From Jaltomata sinuosa (Eukaryota; Streptophyta; Magnoliopsida; Solanales; Solanaceae), in contig QJPP01001807.1 in assembly GCA_003996215.1 (NCBI GenBank), positions 346,501 through 410,500 of the forward strand: a stretch of DNA of 64,000 bases. The letters run 5' to 3'. A program made the position numbers and the translations under genes. Positions 56,701-64,000 of the stretch are shown piece after piece. The notes beneath the pieces are model-generated. The model made no database searches. It saw nothing but the letters and a program-made list of their open reading frames with translations, and was not told the origin of the DNA. Within the stretch, counting starts at the first letter, position 1. Each line of letters starts with the position of its first letter.

Positions 56701-57440
56701 GTCAAGTCCATAAGGCAAACTCCTAGTTGATCTAGTCAATAACATCCCTGACCAATTCCTTCTTTCTGTCTTCAACTGAAGACACACTACCCATGGACAA
56801 TCTACTAAGTGCATCCACTTCAACATTAGCCTTACCCAGATGGTAAAGCACACTCATATCATAGTCCTTAAGAAACTCAAGCCATCTTCTTTGATGAAGA
56901 TTCAATTCTTTCTGAGTGAACACATACTGAAATTTCTTATGATCGGTGATTACATCGTAAGGTAATGTCTCCAAATTTTCAAAGCAAAAACCACGGCCAT
57001 TATTTCAAGATCATGAGTAAGGTAGTTCTTCTCATGAATCTTAAGCTGTCTCAAGGAATAAGCAATCACCTTACCACATCGCATCAACAAACAACCCAAA
57101 CCAATCCTAGAAGTATCAAAATACTAAACAAAGTCATCTAGGCCCTCGGGTAGAGCCAACACTGGGGCTGTGGTCAATCTAGTCTTCAATTCCTGAAAGT
57201 TCTTCTCACATAAATCAGACCACTGAAATTTTACCTTCTTCTGAATCAATCGAGTCAAAGGGGAAGCAATAGAAGAAAATCTCTCCACAAATCTTCTGTA
57301 GTAACCATCCAAACCCAAAAACCCCTAATATCATATGGGAAAAAGGGCCTAGGCCAGTTCTTTACTGCCTTAATCTTTTGAGAATCAACTCGGATACCAT
57401 CTCTAGTCATAATATGACCCAGAAAAGCAACAGACTGCAT
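56701..57440 (-). pseudogene. pol: RT connection and RNase H of E, broken
   Basis: 57440-57255 reads SVAFLGHIMTRDGIRVDSQKI; 57318-57124 continues in another frame with GYYRRFVERFSSIASPLT and VLALPEGLDDFV; a TAG follows it. The first RNase H Asp is near 57095 (YFDTSRIGLG). 56974-56732 reads VITDHKKFQYVFTQKELNLHQRRW and HLGKANVEVDALSRLSMGS. Three frame breaks are visible. Confidence 0.85.
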
Positions 57441-57960
57441 TCAAAACTCACACTTGCTAAACTTATCAAATAAATGTTGATCCTTAAAAGCTTGCAACAC
57501 AACTCTCAAATGGCCCACATGCTCCTCCTCACTCCAAGAATAGATAAGAATATCACTAATGAAAATAATCACAAATATATCCAGACACTGTTTGAACACA
57601 CGGTTCATCAAATCCATAAAAGCTGCAGGAGCATTTGTTAGCCCAAAAGACATAACCACAAATTCATAATGACCATACCGAGTTCTGAAGGTTGTCTTTG
57701 GAATATCACACTTTTGAACATGAAGTTGATGATAATCGGATCTAAGATTGATCTTGGAGAAGAAACTAGCACCCTGAAGCTGATCGAACAAGTCATCAAT
57801 CCTAGGAATGGGAAACTTATTCTTGATTGGAACCTTGTTCAACTTACGGTAGTCGATACACATTCTGAGGGAACCATATTTCTTTCGCACTAATAAGACT
57901 GGAGCCCCTATGGAGATATACTGGGTCGAATAAAACCCTTATCAAGGAGGTCTTTCAACT
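57441..57960 (-). pseudogene. pol: Reverse transcriptase of E, catalytic Asp lost
   Basis: 57890-57441 covers RKKYGSLRMCIDYRKLNKV, INLRSDYHQL, VVMSFGLTNAPAAFMDLMN and the YxDD position as FISDILIYS, Ser for the first catalytic Asp. A TAG near 57908 replaces the Trp of the SPWG block that element A retains. The gene ends at a TGA in place of the Trp of EFWM. Both lesions are single G-to-A changes. Confidence 0.9.
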
Positions 57961-58576
57961 GGTCCTTCAATTTCTTAAGCTCCGCGGGATCCATTCTATA
58001 AGGAGGAATAGAGATAGGAATCATATCTGGAAGAAGATCTATCCCAAAGTCGTTCTCTCGCTCAGGAGGGACTCTGGGAAAATCTTCAGGAAACACTTCT
58101 GGGTACTCATTCATAATAGGAACATACTGAAAAGATGGGGTTTCTGACTCCATGTCTATAACCCAAACTATATGATAAACATAACCCTTAGAAATTATCT
58201 TCCTAGCCTTAAGATAAGATATGAAACGACCTTTCGAGGATGGGGGACTACCTTGCCACTCTAAGACAGGTTCATTTGGAAACTTGAAACTGACAGCTCG
58301 AGTACAATAATCAACCGAGGCATAACAAGCATACAACCAATCCATACCAAGAATAATATCAAAACTAATCATCTCCAACTCTACTAGATCCACTGAAGTG
58401 ATTTTATGAAGAACTGAGCAATTTTGGTAGATTGTTTTGGCTAGGAGTGACTCACCAACAAGATTAGAAACACAGAAGGGTTCTAAAAGCTGATCCGGAC
58501 AAATCTCAAACTTACAAGCAATATACGGGGTCATAAAAGATAAGAAGGCATCGGGGTCCAATAAAGTACATATCAA
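57908..58576 (-). pseudogene. Protease and RT entry of E
   Basis: The 222-codon open block starts near the active site, which reads LLDPDAFLSFMTPY; the Gly of DPGA is Asp, probably inactivating. It continues with VELEMISFDIILGMDWLYACYASVDY, a ~70-residue linker and the RT entry VFPEDFPRVPPEREND, PISIPPYRMDPAELKKLKDQL. In element A the same stretch is broken, so this copy gives the better family reading. Confidence 0.85.
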
Positions 58577-59801
58577 GAGAGAAGACTTTCAACATACCAG
58601 TAACAACGTACGATGAACTCTACTAGTCTTGGTGAGAGGACATGGCATAAAGGAGGTTTTAGCGCTGACTTCAATAACTAGAAACAGTTCCCTGCTGGGC
58701 TGGTCGACCTCCTGGGGCTGCTGGAGAAGACTGAGTCCTACTACCTTCTTGTACCTTCTTAGTCGAAGGGCAATCCCTAATCATGTTTCCAACCTGTCCA
58801 CACCCAAAGCATGCACCTGTGCTAAAACGACACTCTCCCGGGTGATTCTTCCCACACTTGTTGCAAATAGGGTGGGAAGATCCCTTTGCAACACTCCCCT
58901 GATACTGCAAATATAGGAACCAGATCCTCTACCAGTCTGATCATGACAAGTCCTGGTGGCCTTGGTAGGAGCAGTAGCAGAAGAATACGGGTCCTAATGA
59001 TTTCTTCTGGAATGAGGAGCGATGTCCACCTCCGGACCTCTGATGGCAAAACCTGAACCATTGGATCTAACCCTCTTGTTCTCTCTTTCCATCTCCCTCA
59101 ACTTGTCTCCCTCGATCTGTTGGGCATGAGTCATAAGTCAAGAAATATTCATATCACCCAAAAGCACATGGATCTACACTCCTTCTTCACTGAATCTGAA
59201 ACACCATAAACAAACTTACTCATCTCATCCCATGGGTCCGCCACCATGGAAGGAGCATACCTAGAAAGCTGGGTGAACTTTAACCCATACTCCTGAACCA
59301 TCATGGAACCTTGCCTCAAATTCACAAACTCTTCGACCTTAGCTTGCCTCAACTCTCTGGGGAAAAACCTATCAAGAAAAACCCTTCCAAAGCATTCCTA
59401 AATCATAGGGACCACATCCCTAGCCCTAGCATCTTTCCATTGAGTGAACCAAATATGAGCCACGTCCTTGAGTTGATAGGAAGCTAGCTCGATACAATCA
59501 ACACCATCCACTTGCATCACACCAAAGATCTTCTTTACCTCATCCAAGAAATTTTTGGATCCTCCCCAACTTTCGAACTCCAGAACTCAGGTGGGTTCAT
59601 GCGAATGAAATCTCAAACTCGATCCATTATTCCACCTTGAGGGTGCATAGGGATGGGAGTCTGCTGATTGGACTAAGTATCTATAGTATGAGCTAGCATG
59701 TAGATGGCATTTCTAAACTCCACATTTGTGACATTGGGGTCTGGAATCGAAGGATCAACATTTCGGGCAGCTCGGCGAGGCATAGTATGGCGAGGAGGCA
59801 T
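58577..59801 (-). pseudogene. gag: gag of E, broken
   Basis: The start is the ATG at 59801 (MPPRHTMPRRAARN). The W-rich core is in broken frames near 59640-59400 (DVAHIWFTQWKDARARDVVPMI), then MRQAKVEEFVNLRQGSMMVQ, QEYGLKFTQLSRYAPSMVAD at 59352-59149. The nucleocapsid is at 58910-58671: ICNKCGKNHPGECRFSTGA, CFGCGQVGNMIRDCP. The knuckle His of the second motif is Asn (GNMIRDC), probably non-binding. Confidence 0.85.
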
Positions 59802-59994
59802 AATCTGAAATGCATAAAGAATGGATTAGAGGGTTAATAGAGTTAAACTTTATTGCACGATATTGATCAAGAAAGAAGTAAAAATTTTCCTAAGACACCT
59901 CATAGCTTCTCTCTCATAAGCGTGGCGCGCTTCACACATGAAAGAGACTCTACTCGATGTGGCTTTCAGACACCCTAGGACTCTTGAACCTGAA

Positions 59995-60006
59995 GCTCTG
60001 ATACCA
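59995..60006 (-). other. Primer-binding site of E (tRNA-iMet, perfect)
   Basis: The minus strand reads TGGTATCAGAGC, four bases from the LTR end CGTGACA at 60011. Confidence 0.9.
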
Positions 60007-60010
60007 AGTT

Positions 60011-62051
60011 TGTCACGCCCCAAGAATACCCACTAGACATAACACGGGACCCGGGACCACAAGTTTCCCAAGCTAACCCTTGGTCATAGCATGTTCAAGT
60101 ATTCATAAGAAAATATAGTGGAAGCATAAATAGTAACTAGGCAAATCCAATCCATATAAAGTAAAGTCAAAATGAAACATGGTTCAAAAAAGGGACTCGA
60201 ATATTGTCTATGTCTGAAAAACCTCTGCATATGACATAAGGAGTTTCTAGGACAAGACCCTAGCTAACTCGAAGTACAAAAGTAAACAACCGTAAACTGA
60301 CTAGGATCATGACTAGCCCTCAAACAATGAGGACTCACCAACACTAACTGGAATGTCCTGCAGTATCTAGCCACATACCTGAGGGAGGGAACCCGAATCT
60401 GCATCATCAAGAGGATGCAGTGAAAAATATGCGTCAGTACTATAGGATGTACCGAGTATGTGAGATATGCATGATCATGATGATAAAAACATACTTAAAA
60501 TATGTTTAAAATTAGCTCGTTCGTATAAAGAGATAGCATAATTAAATATTAAGATATAAGACATAAAACATGAAGTAAAGTCAAGATTTAAAGTAGGGTA
60601 TCATATAACTTCATATCTTGAAAATAATCATGTGGGAGTTTCTCTTAACCGAAATAAACCATGCTGAGCTACATGGAGTCTAGTGTCATGCACCCACACT
60701 GAAAAAGGTTGTCCTAACCTTCCAAGGTTAGACCCATGTCATAATGATCCTTTCATAAGCCATCAAGGTCAACCTACGGTGGCAAAGTAATTTTTGACTT
60801 GGGTTAACTAGAACTCTTATTGTTTGATGCTAAATACTACTCCCAAAATATATATAACATAAGGCTCACATACATGTGACATATCTAGATATCAAATCTT
60901 GTTCATAAATGTGTTCACAACTGGATATTCATACTACTAACGAACCTTAGTTTAGAAAATGATTCATGAGCATTGATGGTACATCGGGTGTCTTGTCTTG
61001 CATAATAATTTATAACTTGAAAACTTGAATGACTCTAGTTCAATTTCATAATAAAATATATTTTCATAGAACATAGGAACTAGGCATGCACTTGCTTGAA
61101 ACTCATGAAAACATGCTATCAAATACTCAATTTACTTAAATCAATTCATGCATGTAGAATTTGCCATAATTAGCCTTTAATTCATGAAATATGAGTTCAA
61201 ATGTAAATACCCATGCAAAATCATGTAATTTAATGGTAATTTCATAATAAAATTATGAGAAGACAATTGATAGCAAAACCCATAAGAATTGGGTAAGAAC
61301 CCTAATTTAAAAGTTCATGAAATCAAAAATAGGAATTAGGGTTATTGGGAACAAGGGTGAAAAGAACCCATTGTTTAATACCCACATACCTTGATAGAAG
61401 CTAACCCAACTGAAATTGAAAAGACAAGGAGGCTTGAACTTGGAGCTTGAGACTTGGAGCTTGAAAGAGTTCTTTTCCCAATTTGGTAGATGAATGAGGG
61501 AAAATGAGAGTCTTAGGCTTAATGGGGTAGAAACCTTAGTCAAAGTTTCCAAAACAACCTCACTTAGGAGTTAAAAGGGTGGGTAATTATAGAAATACCC
61601 CTGAGATTTAATAAGAGAAAAAAATGTTATAAAACTTTAGCTTCAGGTTCCATGGGTCCCTTCCACGAGCCGTAGGAGGAATAATGGTTCGTGAACTGGA
61701 CTCATGTCTCTTGAGCCCAAAATTAAAGTTGCAGATTAGTTCCTACGACTCAACAGAATGACCCGTAGAAACTTCTACGAGTCATGGAACCCACTCGTGG
61801 TTCCTGGGAACTTGACCACTCTGTGTCTGAGTTTCACGGGTTGGTTCCATGACTCGTGGAAATTTCCACGAACCGTGAAACTGACTCGTGCTTCTCAGAC
61901 CTGAGGGTGGTTTGCAGGACTGAAATCACGAGTCCTTTTCACGACTCGTAGAACCACCCATGGCTCGTGGACTTGACCCGTGATCCCTGGAAGATCAAAA
62001 TTTCAGCAAGTTTCTGAGTTTATAAGCTGGATCAAATTTCAGGGTGTTACA
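60011..62051 (-). repeat. 5' LTR of E, complete (2041 bp)
   Basis: Minus-strand limits are TGTAACACCCTG at 62051 and GGGGCGTGACA at 60011. It has a TATA-like CTATAATTACC at about 61592-61582 preceded by the palindrome cluster. It aligns along its length with the solo LTR 18070-20177 and in part with the LTRs of element A. Confidence 0.92.
61640..61990 (-). repeat. CCACGAGT/ACTCGTGG word cluster in the E 5' LTR
   Basis: Words such as acgagtcatggaaccc, cactcgtggttcc, gactcgtggaaatttcc and cacgaaccgtgaaac recur. 61855-61870 is a perfect 16-bp palindrome. On the LTR strand the cluster ends about 50 bp before the TATA-like site. Confidence 0.8.
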
Positions 62052-62056
62052 ATCGA

Positions 62057-62519
62057 GGTCTAAATAAGTGAAATAAGTCTCAAAAACTCAGTCAAAGGTG
62101 CCAAGGCATAACCGAGTCTAAAATAGTAGTAAAGCCGGTCTGCTGCTCGATCCTACCTAGTCTAGTATAAGTATGGAAATAGTGGTAAAATCATCCTTTT
62201 TAATTCTTTCTTACCCCATGAAGATTCATGAAAATAATTCCAACCTTTATTAACTATTTTCACAGAAAACAGGCCTGTGGGGCTATGCAAGGTTTAGAAA
62301 ACCATCAATAGTAGGACTAAAGCCAAAACCTTAGTAAAACATGTGAAAACCCCTTTATATGCATGATAACGGCATGCTCAAACACAAAGAGTAGCCCAAT
62401 GGCTCACAATCAACCTATCGACCCTGCACAGGCTCCAATCGCTCTACAACAAACATAACCAGCTCTATAATAATGGTATCGATGTTCGGGACTCATGGAC
62501 ATTCCCAAATAACCCACCA
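62057..62519. other. Unassigned segment between E and the H LTR
   Basis: About 460 bp show no clear match to the family 2 LTR of F at the corresponding point, and no coding. It may be LTR sequence that F has lost, or an older insertion. A short ctgctgctcgatcctacc region is the only GC-rich part. Confidence 0.4.
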
Positions 62520-63789
62520 TCTATGGTCCAGAATCAAAATAGGGCCACACAGGACCACATGGGTGGTACTATAAACTACAATAAATACTACAATCCTCGG
62601 AGAAAGAAATAGGTCAGACATGAAGAAGTGGACAAGGTTTGGGGTACCAAGCTAATAAACTCAACCCAAGGATACTAATTAGTACAATTATATCTTATAT
62701 ATTTGAAGTCTAAAAGAGTTAAACCGTAACCTACCTGTCGTCCGACGACAAGCTGCTAGGACGGTGATGTCCAAGCCCGAACCTCTCTGAGAAGCTCCAA
62801 AATAAAACCAAACTAGAATTTGGACTTGAATAACTTGACTTAGATAATCGATTTTCTTTCTAGGACCAAATGAATTATCAAAATGATCACCCACCAAAAT
62901 AATTTTTAACGACCAAGTATCAACAAAATATTGAAGCTCTTTAACTTGATTTATTGTAGGCAAATATTCCAATGAAGAATTGTTGAAAACATATACACAT
63001 CAATGATCTTGATTTGTTGTTGTTTTAAAGGAATTTGCTTATTTCCTTTTTTCCAATCATTTCCTTTAAAAAGAATAGTTTAATAATATTTAATAAGGTG
63101 AGAGGTGTCAATATTTTGTAAACAAATATGCCACCACATGGTCACATAATTGTTGCCACCCTTAGCTATCCCCACGTGGAAGTATGGGGTTGGCAACACC
63201 ATAATTGATTTTATCCCATTACGTAGGTATTGCGTAGATTCGTGATAAAAAAAATATAACTTTTTGAATATATCAAAATTAATAGAAAATTATTTTGAAT
63301 AGAACCTACTATTATAATAATAATTTTCCACATAACTAGGTTTACTATCTCTATTAAAATATTGATAATTTATAAGACTCTTATAAAATAAATGCATACC
63401 CAAATATACCATGACAAAAGTATTTTTTTTCATAATTGTTAAAAACTTTTTTAGAAAAAAAACTAAATTTTCTTACCAAATTCAACTTCCAAATCAAATA
63501 TTTTCAAATAAGCGTGATGTTAATAAAAATTCTCAAATTTAGGCTCGCAAGCCTTTGATACTGGACGAAGGTTAAGGTCATAATATCGCAAATCACTATC
63601 GTACGATTTTGATAACTCAACTCTTAATAATCAGCTCTAAAATAGGGAAACGGCCATAAAGACCAAAAGAACATCCAGGGCATCGAACCATCGGTCCCAG
63701 CAAGCCATAAATGACTTGGGGCCGCTAAAGGCAAGCTCTAAAATCACAAAAAAAGCGTAACCGCGGGAATGACCGGAAGGGTCATTACA
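62520..63789 (-). repeat. 3' LTR of H, proximal part
   Basis: This matches 47950-49201 with scattered differences and starts TGTAATGACCC on the minus strand at 63789. With 52981-53800 it forms one family 2 LTR split by chromovirus E. It includes the G-box inverted repeat at 63152-63196. Confidence 0.82.
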
Positions 63790-64000
63790 TTATCCACTAC
63801 TAAAAAGGACTTTCGTCCTTGAAAGTCAAGGACAAGGAAGTACCAGAAGGCTCAAACAGCTACAAATATTGAGCCCGCATATCTCTCTCGGTCTCCCAGG
63901 TAGCCTCCTCAACTGGACGGTGCCTCCACTGAACCTTAACAATCGGAATCTCCCTAGACCTTAATCTCCTAACATTTCTAGCCAAAATGGCTACCGACTC
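63790..64000 (-). pseudogene. int: Chromodomain end of H pol (runs off the window)
   Basis: On the minus strand, mixed frames give ARNVRRLRSREIPIVKVQWRHR, then PVEEATWETEREMRAQ and a stop region near 63860. It aligns with the chromodomain of G at 49237-49461. The remainder of H lies beyond the right edge. The text before the LTR carries the ttgaaggacgaaagtcc word, the family 2 equivalent of the pre-LTR motif. Confidence 0.8.

Larger units (their letters stand above)
53801..62056 (-). mobile_element. Chromovirus E (family 1, Tekay/Del-like), inserted in the LTR of H
   Basis: The minus-strand order is 5' LTR (62051-60011), primer site, gag, protease, RT, RNase H, integrase, chromodomain, polypurine tract, 3' LTR (54979 down to about 53820, outer ~900 bp missing). 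A possible 5-bp target duplication atcga is at 53801-53805 and 62052-62056. It is the best-preserved family 1 copy here but has stops and frameshifts in every gene. Confidence 0.88.

Noticed and set aside
1..64000. tRNA or rRNA genes, organelle DNA inserts, DNA transposons with terminal inverted repeats
   Set aside because: None could be recognised by eye; only primer-binding sites resemble tRNA sequence. A tRNAscan or repeat-library search would be decisive.

Overview
The window is plant nuclear heterochromatin made almost entirely of decayed, nested LTR retrotransposons of the Ty3/gypsy (Metaviridae) superfamily. Three things point to a plant: chromodomain-bearing chromovirus pol genes primed by initiator tRNA-Met, an Athila-like element primed by tRNA-Asp, and the style of the LTRs. 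The LTR families look solanaceous (pepper, tomato/potato or tobacco type; pepper is a guess from recall, not shown here). I found no intact gene, no tRNA or rRNA gene and no CRISPR array. Every long reading frame is a piece of gag, protease, reverse transcriptase, RNase H, integrase/chromodomain, or the extra Athila ORF3.

Layout, left to right. 1-7164: chromovirus A (family 1, Tekay/Del-like, + strand), nearly full length but full of stops. 7165-10255: element B (family 2, +), gag and protease fused straight to LTR, pol missing. 10256-12532: two LTR pieces in opposite orientation. 12533-16902: chromovirus C (-), cut in its pol gene by W. 16903-25250: W (+), long LTRs around a 2.2-kb interior with no coding, i.e. 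a non-autonomous LARD-like element; its 5' LTR carries a family 1 solo LTR (18070-20177) with a 5-bp target duplication. 25251-25740: a + strand Athila end fragment. 25741-35688: Athila-like element X (-), with ORF3 in the env position, inserted into gypsy element Y (35689-38060, -). 38060-39510: a tandem-repeat block and a family 2 gag/LTR scrap. 39545-42128: a second copy of the X ORF3 cassette alone. 42228-50210: family 2 element F/G (-), in an order resembling a circular permutation around one LTR. 50211-52236: an Athila LTR fragment and a pol-less Y-type copy (+). 52237-52980: the only stretch that may be non-transposon DNA. 52981-64000: family 2 element H (-), whose 3' LTR is split by chromovirus E (family 1, -).

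The most interesting structure is the ORF3 unit of X. In both copies it has, in order, a GC-rich repeat array (only its start survives in copy 2), a weak TATA-like site, a telo-box, a TC-rich leader, a GT..AG intron of exactly 593 bp and then the ATG. That is the layout of an ordinary plant gene rather than a spliced retroviral env. A second theme is that several unrelated LTR families each carry a cluster of a different self-complementary word just upstream of their TATA-like box.

None of these elements appears able to move by itself: each is truncated, frameshifted, stop-ridden or missing catalytic residues. All domain calls are by eye; no alignment or database search was run.
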